Below the pieces are notes generated by a model. That model worked only from the letters and a program-made list of their open reading frames with translations, ran no database searches and was not told the origin of the DNA. The translations under genes were made by a program, and so were the position numbers. From assembly GCF_004803715.2 (NCBI RefSeq), contig NZ_CP039383.2:992001-1056000 (forward strand): 64,000 nucleotides of DNA, in the 5' to 3' direction. The stretch is from Luteimonas yindakuii. GTDB taxonomy: Bacteria > Pseudomonadota > Gammaproteobacteria > Xanthomonadales > Xanthomonadaceae. Shown piece by piece: positions 17,684 to 25,976 of the stretch (its first letter is position 1; the number at the start of each line of letters is the position of its first letter).

Positions 17684-18598
17684 TCAACGCTGCGGCGGCG
17701 TGCGCACCGGCACCGGCACGTTGCACAGGTCGATGTGCCCGGCCGGGTGCAGGTACCAGGTGTCGCGACGGTTGCGGCGCGATTCCACCACCGCGTCGAA
17801 CAGCGGCGTATCGGTACGCAACACCTCGAGTGCGGTGCGCTCGGCTTGTGGCACTTCGGACGCAAGGCGGATCGCGCGGATCGGCGTGGCCTGCGCCCTG
17901 TCCTCGTAGAAGCCGAGCGGCCCGCTGCCGCGTGGCAGCGCGCTCAGCAGTTCCATCCCCTGCAGCACGCGACCCACCTGGGTGATGTTGCGGTCGAGCT
18001 GTCGCGGCGACTGCCCGATCACCACGTACAGCTCGGTGCCGTTGCTGGAGTCCGCCGCCATGCCGCGGCCGGCACCCAGCACCCCGTAGCAGTGCGCCAT
18101 CCACGCCAGCCCGCCCGCAGGATCGCGCGCGGCGGGCATGCCGTCGACGAAGCCGACCTCGGGCGCCCAGCCATCCGGATCGGGCAGGCGATGGAAGGCC
18201 AGCCCCGCCGACGCGCGCTCGAATTCCGCCGGCAGTTGGGCACGTGCGTCACCCAGCGGCGGGCCGGCCGCCGCGTCCTCGACATTGGCGCCGAACTGGA
18301 CCACGAAGTTGTCGTGCGAACGGTAGATGGTCTGGCCGTCCCAGAAGCGCTGGCGCGCGAGCGTGCGGATGTTGGCCACGTGCTCCGGCGCGAACCGCGG
18401 CGCCAGCTCCACCACCACGCGACCGGCCTCGAGGTCGATGTAGAGCAGGTTGGCGGGATCGGGCGTGCGCCAGTCCGCGGCCTGCGAGGCGTCGAGCAGC
18501 TCCTGCGTGGTCGGTGGCGGCGGCGGGTCCGCCGCGAAGGCGGGCGACAGCAGGAGGGCGGCGCACAACATGGACAGGTGCAGGACGCGTGGCGACAT
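17684..18598 (-). CDS. exported cyclophilin-type peptidyl-prolyl isomerase
   Basis: A 304-residue protein with a Sec signal ([14 protein letters not shown], cleavage near residue 22) and a cyclophilin domain: [20 protein letters not shown] and [12 protein letters not shown] match the family, but the usual FxxFxxGGD core is altered (VQFGAN) and the domain has insertions. The start is ATG 18598, preceded by AGGGGAA; an earlier in-frame codon would add unlikely residues before the signal. The likely role is proline isomerisation of folding proteins in the periplasm; activity is uncertain because of the changed core residues. It is divergent from the PadR gene. Confidence 0.82.
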   Translation of the reverse strand: MSPRVLHLSMLCAALLLSPAFAADPPPPPTTQELLDASQAADWRTPDPANLLYIDLEAGRVVVELAPRFAPEHVANIRTLARQRFWDGQTIYRSHDNFVVQFGANVEDAAAGPPLGDARAQLPAEFERASAGLAFHRLPDPDGWAPEVGFVDGMPAARDPAGGLAWMAHCYGVLGAGRGMAADSSNGTELYVVIGQSPRQLDRNITQVGRVLQGMELLSALPRGSGPLGFYEDRAQATPIRAIRLASEVPQAERTALEVLRTDTPLFDAVVESRRNRRDTWYLHPAGHIDLCNVPVPVRTPPQR

Positions 18599-18752
18599 CT
18601 TCGGATTCCCCTGGACGGTGAGCGTTCGATTCTCGCCGGAACCGCGGTGGATGGGGCTCCGAGCGCTCCCCCCGACTTCCGGCACATCCGCTAGTGCGAA
18701 CTTGCCAATAGCATCGATCTCGACCTAGCGAACGCCTCGTCTCCCCCACGCC

Positions 18753-19130
18753 ATGACCAGCTACGAATCCGCCGTCGCCGTGCAACTGCGCAAGTTCCAG
18801 AAGGAACTGAGCGCGGGCACGGTGTCGCTGGTGCTGCTGGCGGTGCTGGCCGTGGCGGTCGAGCCGATGTACGGCTACCAGATCGCCAAGCAGCTCGAAG
18901 GCGTGGATGGCGGGGTGCTGGCCGGCAAGCAGAGCGCGCTCTATCCGGTGCTGCGCAACCTCGAAGCCGCGGGCCTGCTGGCCAGCCACGTCGAGCCCTC
19001 GATCTCGGGGCCGCCGCGCCGCTATTACCGGATCACCGCCGCCGGGCGCGAGGTGCTGGGCCACTGGATCGAGGCCTGGAGTGCCACCCGCGATTCCGTC
19101 GATACCGTCCTCAAGGGAGTGCCTGCATGA
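18753..19130 (+). CDS. PadR-family transcriptional regulator
   Basis: A 125-residue DNA-binding protein with a winged helix: GTVSLVLLAVLA, MYGYQIAKQL, and SALYPVLRNLEAAGLL followed by PRRYYRITAAGREVL, the typical PadR wing. A short dimerisation helix follows. PadR proteins usually repress the operon they sit in, often with a membrane protein. The stop overlaps the start of the next gene (ATGA), so the pair is translationally coupled and the downstream membrane protein is the probable target or partner. Start ATG 18753. Confidence 0.92.
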   Translation: MTSYESAVAVQLRKFQKELSAGTVSLVLLAVLAVAVEPMYGYQIAKQLEGVDGGVLAGKQSALYPVLRNLEAAGLLASHVEPSISGPPRRYYRITAAGREVLGHWIEAWSATRDSVDTVLKGVPA

Positions 19131-20035
19131 ACGCCAACCGGTTGCCGACGACGATCCCCGAATACCTCGAGCACCTGCGGCGCTCGCTGGCCGGGGCCGA
19201 TCCCGCCCTGATCCAGGACGCGCTGTACGACGCCGAGGAATACCTGCGCTCCGAGCTTGCCGAGAATCCCGGCCGCAGCGAGGCCGAAGTGATCGCCGCG
19301 GTGGCGTCGAGCTATGGCGCACCGGAAGAGGTCGCCGACATCTACCGCGATACCGAAGTCACCGTGCAGACCGCGCTGCGCGCGCCGCCGCCGAAGCCAC
19401 GGGCATCGCTGGCGGGCCGCTTCTTCGGTGTCGCCGCGGATCCGCGCGCCTATGCCTCGCTGTTCTACATGGTGCTGGCGTTGGCCACCGGCATCTTCTA
19501 CTTCACCTGGGTGGTGGCGGGGCTGTCGCTGTCGGCGGGGCTTGCGATCCTCATCATCGGCATCCCGTTCGTGATCCTGTTCTTCGGCTCGGTGCGCATC
19601 CTGTCGCTGGTGGAAGGGCGCATCGTCGAGGTGATGCTGGGTGAGCGCATGCCACGCAGGCCGCTGTACAACGCCCGCGGGCGCAGCATCCTGCAGCGCA
19701 TCGGCGACATGTTCACCGACCCGCGCAGCTGGAGCACGCTCCTGTACATGCTGCTGATGCTGCCGTTGGGCATCTTCTATTTCACCGTCGCCGTGGCGAT
19801 GGGCAGCCTTTCGCTCGGCCTGCTGGTGGCGCCGTTGGCACTGTTGCCCGGGTTCGAACTGAACGTATGGATGTTCGGCTTCGACCTCGCTCAGGACACT
19901 CCGTGGCTGCTGCCGGTGGTGTCGCTCGTCGGGGCGTTGCTGCTGTTCGTCACCCTGCACATGGCGCTCGCGATCGGCCGCGTCCACGGGCTGCTGGCCA
20001 AGCATCTGCTGGTCAAGACCGCGCAGTACGCGTAA
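19127..20035 (+). CDS. HAAS-signalling/sensor-domain membrane protein
   Basis: A 302-residue protein with an N-terminal helical HAAS-type domain (IPEYLEHLRRSLAG to about residue 90, including DAEEYLRSEL) and about four to six membrane helices arranged as two similar halves, each beginning with DPRAYASLFYMVL or DPRSWSTLLYMLL and continuing GIFYFT. Such proteins are regularly paired with PadR regulators and are thought to sense envelope conditions. It begins at ATG 19127 within the padR stop. A REP-like hairpin cluster follows the gene. The exact signal is unknown. Confidence 0.82.
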   Translation: MNANRLPTTIPEYLEHLRRSLAGADPALIQDALYDAEEYLRSELAENPGRSEAEVIAAVASSYGAPEEVADIYRDTEVTVQTALRAPPPKPRASLAGRFFGVAADPRAYASLFYMVLALATGIFYFTWVVAGLSLSAGLAILIIGIPFVILFFGSVRILSLVEGRIVEVMLGERMPRRPLYNARGRSILQRIGDMFTDPRSWSTLLYMLLMLPLGIFYFTVAVAMGSLSLGLLVAPLALLPGFELNVWMFGFDLAQDTPWLLPVVSLVGALLLFVTLHMALAIGRVHGLLAKHLLVKTAQYA

Positions 20036-20052
20036 GCAAGCGTCGTCCACGC

Positions 20053-20173
20053 CCTTCTCCCGCTCCCGCTCGCGGGAGAAGGTGGCGCGTAGCGCGGGAT
20101 GAGGGCGGCTTCGAGCTGCTGCCCCTGCCTTCTGCCCTCACCCCAACCCCTCTCCCGCAAAACGGGAGAGGGG
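20053..20173. repeat. REP-like hairpin pair between convergent genes
   Basis: Hairpin one is 20053-20082 (CCTTCTCCCGC/GCGGGAGAAGG) and hairpin two 20147-20173 (CCCCTCTCCCG/CGGGAGAGGGG). The first stem is the same as in the element at 8685-8874. It may also serve as a two-way terminator between the HAAS gene and the depolymerase gene. Confidence 0.65.
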
Positions 20174-20205
20174 CTCGCTACTAGGCCTGCATGCTTGTAG
20201 GGCCG

Positions 20206-21507
20206 TCAGGCCGCGCCGGAGCGGGGTGACCGTGCCGCCGTCGTCGTCGACGCAATACGCGCGCCCGCATAGCCAGCGATGAAATCGCGCACCTGCGGAT
20301 ACACCTGGGTGCGCCAGCGGCGGCCGCTGAAGATGCCGTAGTGGCCGGCGCCGTCCACGGTGATGTGCGCGCGGTGCGCTTCCGGCACGCCGGTGCACAG
20401 TGCGTGCGCGGCGCGGGTCTGGCCGAGCCCGGAGATGTCGTCCAGCTCGCCCTCGATGGTGAGGATGGCGGTGTTGGCGATCGCCGCCGGCGTCACGCGC
20501 TCGCCGGCCACGTCCCAGGTTCCGCGTGGCAGCAGGTGTTGCTGGAACACGATGCGCACGGTGTCGAGGTAGTACTCGGCCGGCATGTCGAGCACCGCGT
20601 TGTATTCGTCGTAGAAACGGCGGTGCGACTGCGCGTCGTCGAGATCGCCCTTGACCAGGTTGCGGTAGAAATCCCAGTGCGACATGAAGTGGCGCTCGGG
20701 GTTCATCGCCATGAAACCCGAATGCTGCAGGAACCCCGGATACACGCGGCGGCCGCGGCCCGGGTAGTTCACCGGCACCTGGTGGATGAGGTTGTTCTCG
20801 AACCACCACAGCGGTCGCTGGGTGGCGAGGTTGTTGACCGACGTCGGTGACTCGCGGGCATCGATCGGCCCGCCCATCAGCACCAGCGAACGCGGCGTGG
20901 TCTCGCCGCGTGCGGCCATCAGCGACACCGCGGCCAGCACCGGCACGGTCGGCTGGCAGACGCTGATCACGTGCAGGTCGTCGGCGCCGATCTGGCGGAT
21001 GAAGTCCTCGATGTAGGCGACGTAGTCGTCCAGCGTGAACACACCGTCCCCGGTCGGCACCATGCGCGCGTCGACCCAGTCGGTGATGTACACCTTGTGG
21101 TCGCGCAGCAGGGTGCGCACGGTGTCGCGCAACAGAGTGGCGTGGTGGCCCGACAGCGGCGCCACCACCAGCACCGGCGGCTGGCCCTTCATCTCGCCGA
21201 TCGCGCCGGCGTCGTCGCTGAAACGCTTGAAGCGCAGCAGGCGGCAGAACGGCTTGCGCGCGACCTCGCGTTCGACAACCGGATACACGCTGCCATCCAC
21301 CTCAACCGAGTGGATGCCGAACTCCGGCTTCTCGTAGTCCTTGGCGATGCGGTGGAACAGTTCGCTGGCGGCCGAGAACTGGTCGGCGCCGGGCAGCGTC
21401 GACAGCAGGCTGCCGGGCGCGGAAAACACCTTGGCGTTGGCTTCCGCCCAGTAGGCATGGGGTGCCAGGAAGGCGCGGCCGAATTCGTGGAGCTGGTAGA
21501 GGAACAT
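20206..21507 (-). CDS. phaZ: intracellular polyhydroxybutyrate depolymerase
   Basis: A 433-residue cytoplasmic protein of the intracellular PHB depolymerase family. The nucleophile region reads ISVCQPTVPV with Cys184, as in the Ralstonia-type enzyme whose nucleophile is a cysteine instead of serine; LVMGGPIDAR and the C-terminal GAGHYGIFSGRRW (histidine) follow. It hydrolyses stored PHB to 3-hydroxybutyrate or oligomers. The start is ATG 21507, since MFLYQLHEF is the usual N-terminus; longer frames upstream are arginine-rich and non-coding in look. A 3-hydroxybutyrate dehydrogenase lies at 23116-23901, the next step in PHB use. No PHB synthase is seen in this window. Confidence 0.92.
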   Translation of the reverse strand: MFLYQLHEFGRAFLAPHAYWAEANAKVFSAPGSLLSTLPGADQFSAASELFHRIAKDYEKPEFGIHSVEVDGSVYPVVEREVARKPFCRLLRFKRFSDDAGAIGEMKGQPPVLVVAPLSGHHATLLRDTVRTLLRDHKVYITDWVDARMVPTGDGVFTLDDYVAYIEDFIRQIGADDLHVISVCQPTVPVLAAVSLMAARGETTPRSLVLMGGPIDARESPTSVNNLATQRPLWWFENNLIHQVPVNYPGRGRRVYPGFLQHSGFMAMNPERHFMSHWDFYRNLVKGDLDDAQSHRRFYDEYNAVLDMPAEYYLDTVRIVFQQHLLPRGTWDVAGERVTPAAIANTAILTIEGELDDISGLGQTRAAHALCTGVPEAHRAHITVDGAGHYGIFSGRRWRTQVYPQVRDFIAGYAGARIASTTTAARSPRSGAA

Positions 21508-21583
21508 AAGCGGTTGCGCCTCGCGGGCGTCTGGATGCTGCGTCGCAGCATATCGGATCCGGCTGCACTCCGCCTGTCTGCGG

Positions 21584-22177
21584 TCAGTCGATGACTTCGA
21601 GAGCGGTCGCGGACTCGGCAAGGGCAGGCGACAGCCAGCAGTGCGAGCCCAGCGGACGAAGGCCGACGGCGGCGAAGCGCTTGCGATAGAACGCGGCGGG
21701 CCGGCGCAGGAAGCCGTCATCGTCGCCCTCGGCGTCGTCCTCGCGGGTGAAGGTCTCGAGGAAGGCGACACCGCCGCAGAGTGCCGCCAGGCCCGGCAGG
21801 CCACGGTCGATCTCGCGCGTCGGCAGGTAATGCAGCACGTCGCTGCAGATCACCAGGTCGGCAGGCGGGCATGGGCGCAGGAATTCGAAATCGGCGAAGC
21901 GCGCCCGACGCAGGTTGCGTCGCGCACCGTAACGGTCCACCGCGTACTCGCTGCTGTCGAAGCCGAGATAGCGCAGTTTCGGACGCAGCTTCAGCAGCGG
22001 GGCGCGCCACGCGCCTTCGCCGCAGCCGATGTCGAGCACGGTGCGCAGCGGCCGTTCCAGCTGGTATTCGGCGGTGGCCAATGCAAGCGCCACCTTGCGC
22101 AGCAGCCGTCGGGTGCCACCGATGCCGCCATCGCGGTACCAGCGGTCGAAGTATTCGCGGTCGTATCGTTTTTCCAT
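21584..22177 (-). CDS. SAM-dependent class I methyltransferase
   Basis: A 197-residue protein with methyltransferase motif I LDIGCGEGAW (about 48-57), motif II-like YLGFDSS and ADLVICSDVLHYL for the later strand. No signal or membrane helix. The substrate is unknown; the N-terminal KRYDREYFDRWYRDGG is common in uncharacterised members. The start ATG 22177 is chosen because that N-terminus is typical; the upstream extension would run into the promoter of the divergent hemJ-like gene. The intergenic spacer to that gene is 58 bases and contains both promoters. Confidence 0.85.
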   Translation of the reverse strand: MEKRYDREYFDRWYRDGGIGGTRRLLRKVALALATAEYQLERPLRTVLDIGCGEGAWRAPLLKLRPKLRYLGFDSSEYAVDRYGARRNLRRARFADFEFLRPCPPADLVICSDVLHYLPTREIDRGLPGLAALCGGVAFLETFTREDDAEGDDDGFLRRPAAFYRKRFAAVGLRPLGSHCWLSPALAESATALEVID

Positions 22178-22235
22178 CCCGTTACGATACCGCCCCGGGG
22201 CACACCCCCGACCGCCATCGCCAAGGACATCGCGC

Positions 22236-22688
22236 ATGCAAGCCTATTTATGGGTCAAGACCTTCCACCTCGTGTTCGTCATCGCCTTCATGGCGGCAGC
22301 GTTCTACCTGCCGCGGATCCTCGTCAACATCGCCGAGGCCGGTGCCGAACCCACGGTGCGCGATCGCCTGGTGCTGATGGGTCGGCGGCTGTACCGCTTC
22401 GGCCACGTGATGTCCGGTCTGGCGCTGGTGCTGGGCCTGGTGCTGTGGCTGGGCTATCGCATGTTTGCCGGTTTCCCGACGATGGTCGGTTCGGGTACGG
22501 GCTGGCTGCACGCCAAGCTGCTGCTGGTGGTGCTGCTGATGGTGCATTTCGTCATCGCCGGGCGCTGGTTGAAGGGCGCCGGGGCAGGGCGTGCCGTGCC
22601 GTCGTCGCGTGCGCTGCGCTGGTTCAACGAGCTGCCGGTGCTGGGGTTGATCGTGGTGGTCTGGCTGGTGCTGGCCAAGCCGTTCTGA
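22236..22688 (+). CDS. hemJ: HemJ-like (CopD superfamily) membrane protein, probable protoporphyrinogen oxidase
   Basis: A 150-residue protein of four membrane helices. The N-terminus WVKTFHLVFVIAFMAAAFY followed by LPR carries the conserved histidine (His11) and LPR of HemJ; GWLHAKLLLVVLL contains the conserved lysine (Lys94). HemJ oxidises protoporphyrinogen IX in heme synthesis in the inner membrane. The CopD superfamily also contains copper transport proteins, so the assignment is strong but not final. Start ATG 22236; an in-frame extension from 22029 would overlap the divergent methyltransferase gene. Confidence 0.8.
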   Translation: MQAYLWVKTFHLVFVIAFMAAAFYLPRILVNIAEAGAEPTVRDRLVLMGRRLYRFGHVMSGLALVLGLVLWLGYRMFAGFPTMVGSGTGWLHAKLLLVVLLMVHFVIAGRWLKGAGAGRAVPSSRALRWFNELPVLGLIVVVWLVLAKPF

Positions 22689-22724
22689 GGCGGGGCGGCG
22701 GTGCCGCGCCCGGTTGCAGGCAAC

Positions 22725-22755
22725 AAAAAACCCTGCAGGTGCATGCCCTGCAGGG
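22725..22755 (-). terminator. rho-independent terminator of the small membrane gene
   Basis: On the minus strand, CCCTGCAGG pairs with CCTGCAGGG (22731-22739 with 22747-22755, 7-base loop) and is followed by six T residues (22725-22730). It lies 35 bases after the stop of the gene at 22790-22987. Confidence 0.85.
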
Positions 22756-22789
22756 TCACTCGGACGCAGTGGGGGACGAGTGTCGGCGC

Positions 22790-22987
22790 TCAGTCCACGC
22801 GTGAAATCGCCGGTGCGCGCGCCTGCGCATCGTCGAACGTGGCACGGCCATGGTCGCCGGACAGTGCCGCTGGCCGTCCGCGGTTGCGGCGGAGCAGCCA
22901 CACCATTGCCAGGATGACCGCTGCGGGGATCGCGACGAGCAACAGCAGCACGAGTCCCTGCCAGGGATCGAAACCTCCCATATCCAC
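22790..22987 (-). CDS. small single-helix membrane protein, unknown
   Basis: A 65-residue protein with a single membrane helix (LVLLLLVAIPAAVILAMVWLL, about 12-32) followed by RRNRGR and a polar cytoplasmic tail (positive-inside). No motif is recognised. Its own terminator (22725-22755) and a start ATG preceded by GGAGG-like sequence support a real gene. It stands alone between the hemJ-like gene and the 3-hydroxybutyrate dehydrogenase gene, and does not overlap either. Function unknown. Confidence 0.68.
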   Translation of the reverse strand: MDMGGFDPWQGLVLLLLVAIPAAVILAMVWLLRRNRGRPAALSGDHGRATFDDAQARAPAISRVD

Positions 22988-23115
22988 TCCTCCCTTGTTC
23001 CGGGCCGTCAGCGCGAGCGGCGGGAGCGCCGGTCTGTCGTTGACGGGTCCACCCGCCCGATCCTAACCACGTTCGACGCGGTGGCCTTGCTGCACCGCCG
23101 CGAAGGAGTGCCGGC

Positions 23116-23901
23116 CTACTGCATGAACCAGCCGTGGCTCACGGTGATGCTCTGGCCGGTCAGCGCATTGGTCTCGAATGCGGCAAGCATCAGGGCGACG
23201 TTGGCGACGTCGTCGACGGTGGTGAACTCACCATCCACGGTGTCCTTGAGCATGATGCTCTTCACCACCTCGTCTTCGCTGATGCCGAACTCGCGCGCCT
23301 GTTCGGGAATCTGCTTCTCCACCAGCGGCGTGCGCACGAAGCCCGGGCAGATCACGTTGGCACGCACGCCGTACTCGGCGCCTTCCTTCGCCACGGTGCG
23401 CGCAAGCCCGAGCAGGCCGTGCTTGGCGGTGACGTAGGGCGCCTTGAGCTTCGACGCCAGGTGCGAGTGCACCGAGCCCATGTAGATGATCGCGCCGCCT
23501 TCGCGACGCTTCTCCATGTCGCGCATGCACTCGCGGGTGGTGAGGAACGAGCCATCGAGATGGATCGCCAGCAGCTTCTTCCAGTCGGCGTAGCTGAAGT
23601 CGGTGATCCGGTTGACGATCTGGATGCCGGCATTGGCGACCAGCACGTCGACCTTGCCCCAAGCGGCAACGGCTTTTGCGACACCGTCGATCACCTGCTG
23701 TTCGTCGGTGACGTCCATCGCCACCGCCATCGCCTCGCCGCCGCCGTCGCGGATGCTCGCCGCCGCCGCTTCCGCGGCGTCCTGCCTGAGGTCGGCAATG
23801 ACCACCCTGCCGCCGGCCTGCGCATACACCTCGGCAATCCGCAGGCCGATGCCGCTGGCCGCGCCGGTGACCACGCAGACCTTGCCGTCGAGTCGGTTCA
23901 T
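23116..23901 (-). CDS. bdhA: 3-hydroxybutyrate dehydrogenase (SDR)
   Basis: A 261-residue short-chain dehydrogenase. Nucleotide motif TGAASGIG (13-20), NAG motif [10 protein letters not shown] and the catalytic [21 protein letters not shown] block (Ser, Tyr, Lys) are present; that last block with HSHxAS and PYVTAKHG is typical of 3-hydroxybutyrate dehydrogenases. It oxidises 3-hydroxybutyrate to acetoacetate with NAD. Start ATG 23901 is preceded by GGAG (about 8 bases upstream). The PHB depolymerase at 20206-21507 would supply the substrate, although the genes are not adjacent. Confidence 0.87.
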   Translation of the reverse strand: MNRLDGKVCVVTGAASGIGLRIAEVYAQAGGRVVIADLRQDAAEAAAASIRDGGGEAMAVAMDVTDEQQVIDGVAKAVAAWGKVDVLVANAGIQIVNRITDFSYADWKKLLAIHLDGSFLTTRECMRDMEKRREGGAIIYMGSVHSHLASKLKAPYVTAKHGLLGLARTVAKEGAEYGVRANVICPGFVRTPLVEKQIPEQAREFGISEDEVVKSIMLKDTVDGEFTTVDDVANVALMLAAFETNALTGQSITVSHGWFMQ

Positions 23902-24080
23902 CGCATCACGCTCCTTCAGAGAATGCAGCGAGGATAGCGAAGGGGCTGCGCCGGGCCTGTCGTACGAAAGGGCGGGGTCGGGAACGCGACGCAGCTTCGG
24001 CGGCGGCGACACCCCATGTGAGATGCCGCTTCAGCGATATTCGTTGTCGGCGCTTCTGTCGGCCAAAGCGGTTTGCCGTC

Positions 24081-24152
24081 ACTCCCGCGAAGGCGGGAGT
24101 CCATGGACCTGCCTACGAGACCCGACGTTGATGCAGCCCCGCCTTGGCGGGG
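24081..24152. repeat. paired hairpins, REP-like
   Basis: Hairpin one is 24081-24100 (ACTCCCGC-GAAG-GCGGGAGT), hairpin two 24137-24152 (CCCCGCC-TT-GGCGGGG). This pair of a CCCGCGAAGGCGGG and a CCCGCCTTGGCGGG motif is a common type of dispersed proteobacterial repeat. It lies between the 3' end of the phosphatase gene and the 5' end of bdhA. Confidence 0.7.
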
Positions 24153-24195
24153 ACGACGAGCCCACAGCCGGCGTCGCAGCCGCAGGCATCGGCAA

Positions 24196-25890
24196 TCACT
24201 CCACCCGCGCACCGGGTCCGAAACCGAAATCCGCGGGGTCCGGCAACTCCACCGGCACGCCGTCGGCGGTGCACAGGTCCCGTGCGCACAAACGTTCGCG
24301 CAGGCGTGGGGTGGCCTGCACCATGAAGTGGAACAGCACGTGCTGCTCGACGTTGCCGCGCACCGCATGCGCGCCGGGGCCGCGTGCCCAGACGCCGACG
24401 TCGTCGCCGCCGTGCGTCTCGCTGGCGAGCGGCAGGATCGATTCCTGCAGGTAATCCGGATGCGTGGTGTCGACGTCGCCCAGGTCCGGGCGGCCGCGCG
24501 CCGACTGGTAGGCGCTGCCGACATGGAAGTAGGTCTTCGGGCCCTCCGGCTGCGAACCGCTTGCACCGGCATAGCCGGGGCCGTTGGCATAGCCGAGGGT
24601 GGTGTAGGGCAGGCCGAGCGCGTCCCGTGCGTAGCCCGTCGTCGCATCCTCGCCGCTGCTGCCGCGGACCTTGCCAAGGATCGGATTGCCGCGCGCCGGA
24701 TAGCCGGCGAAGGTCAGCGTATGTGCGTGGTCGGCGGTGACCAGGATCAGCGTGTCCGCGTCGTCGGTCGCGTCGACCGCCGCCTGCACGGCATCGGCCA
24801 GCGCGATGGTGTCGGTGAGCGCGCGGTGTGCGTTGCCGTAGTGGTGGGCATGGTCGATGCGGCCACCCTCGACCAGCAGGAAATAGCCGCGGTCCGCGTC
24901 GCGCAGCCGCGCGATGGCCTCGGTGGTCAGCTCGGCCAGGCTGGGCTCGCCGGGGTCATTGGCGCGGTCGTGTTCGAAATGCAGATGGTCGTATTCGAAC
25001 AGGCCCAGCACCGGCGTGCGACCTCGGGCCGCCTGCAGCTGTGCGCGGTTCCACACGTAGGCGCCATCGGGGTGACGCGCCTGCCAGTCGGCGATCAGAT
25101 CGCGACCGTCCAGCCGCAGGCCGACCCGGTCGTCCCGCTCCGGGTCGCGCTGGCCGGCGGGCATGAAGTAGCGACGGCCGCCGCCGAACACCACGTCCGG
25201 GCCGCGTCCGGGCATCTCCACCAGCTGGCGCGCGAGGTCGGTGCAGCCGGCGTCGATCGCATCCTGCGGCAGGTGCACGTCGCCTTCCCAGTTGCGGTCG
25301 GGCGAGTGGCCGTAGGTCGCGGCGGGCGTGGCGTGGGTGATGCGCGTGGTGGTGACGATGCCGGTCGCCATGCCGGCGCTCTCGGCGAGGTCGCGGATCG
25401 ACAGCAGTGCATTGCCGGCGAGCTCGCTGCAGTCGGCGCGCGCGCGGGCCTGGCCGACGCCGATGACTCCGGCACGGGTCTTGGCGCCGGTGGCCATCGC
25501 GGTCATGGTGCCGGCCGAATCCGGCGTCTGCATGTCGGTGTTGTAGGTGCGGGCGAGCGCGGTGTGCGGGAACGCTTCCCAGCTCAGCAGCCGTTCCTCG
25601 CCCGGGGCGCCGTCGCGCTGGCCGGCGAGGATGCGCGCTGCAGCCACGGTGGTCAGGCTCATGCCGTCGCCGACGAACAGGATCACGTTGCGCGCGCGGC
25701 CCGCCATCGCGCCGCGTTCGGCCGCCGCGGCGGCGCCGCTGCGGAACCACCAGGCGGCGGTTTCGCCGTCGGGACGGTCGATCCCGGGCACCGCCACCGG
25801 CGCGACCGGGGCATCCGCACGGTGCGCGCGCTGCGGCGGGGCGCAGGCAGCCAGCAGGGCCGCCACGCAGAGCAGGGAAAGTTTGTGCAT
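24196..25890 (-). CDS. alkaline phosphatase family lipoprotein
   Basis: A 564-residue protein with a lipoprotein signal (ALLAACAPP, Cys16). PhoA-type motifs are seen: VGDGMS (73-78, metal Asp), QTPDSAGTMTAMATG with nucleophile Ser125, VEGGRIDHAHH and TADHAHTLTF (metal ligands), and ETHGGDDVGVWARG near the end. It removes phosphate from phosphomonoesters outside the inner membrane. The start ATG 25890 gives the lipobox directly; a GTG 25 codons upstream is unlikely. It is divergent from the symporter gene. A phosphate-regulated promoter was not identified. Confidence 0.9.
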   Translation of the reverse strand: MHKLSLLCVAALLAACAPPQRAHRADAPVAPVAVPGIDRPDGETAAWWFRSGAAAAAERGAMAGRARNVILFVGDGMSLTTVAAARILAGQRDGAPGEERLLSWEAFPHTALARTYNTDMQTPDSAGTMTAMATGAKTRAGVIGVGQARARADCSELAGNALLSIRDLAESAGMATGIVTTTRITHATPAATYGHSPDRNWEGDVHLPQDAIDAGCTDLARQLVEMPGRGPDVVFGGGRRYFMPAGQRDPERDDRVGLRLDGRDLIADWQARHPDGAYVWNRAQLQAARGRTPVLGLFEYDHLHFEHDRANDPGEPSLAELTTEAIARLRDADRGYFLLVEGGRIDHAHHYGNAHRALTDTIALADAVQAAVDATDDADTLILVTADHAHTLTFAGYPARGNPILGKVRGSSGEDATTGYARDALGLPYTTLGYANGPGYAGASGSQPEGPKTYFHVGSAYQSARGRPDLGDVDTTHPDYLQESILPLASETHGGDDVGVWARGPGAHAVRGNVEQHVLFHFMVQATPRLRERLCARDLCTADGVPVELPDPADFGFGPGARVE

Positions 25891-25976
25891 GGGCTGAAAA
25901 TGGAACGTCGGCGCAGGGAAGCCGCCCATTATGCCGCCGATGGTGTTCTTCAGTGTTGCAGCCACACGACTCCATC

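Noticed and set aside
20147..20173. The hairpin after the HAAS gene as a plain rho-independent terminator
   Set aside because: No T-run follows and its stem belongs to the REP-like family; I list it as repeat with possible terminator function.
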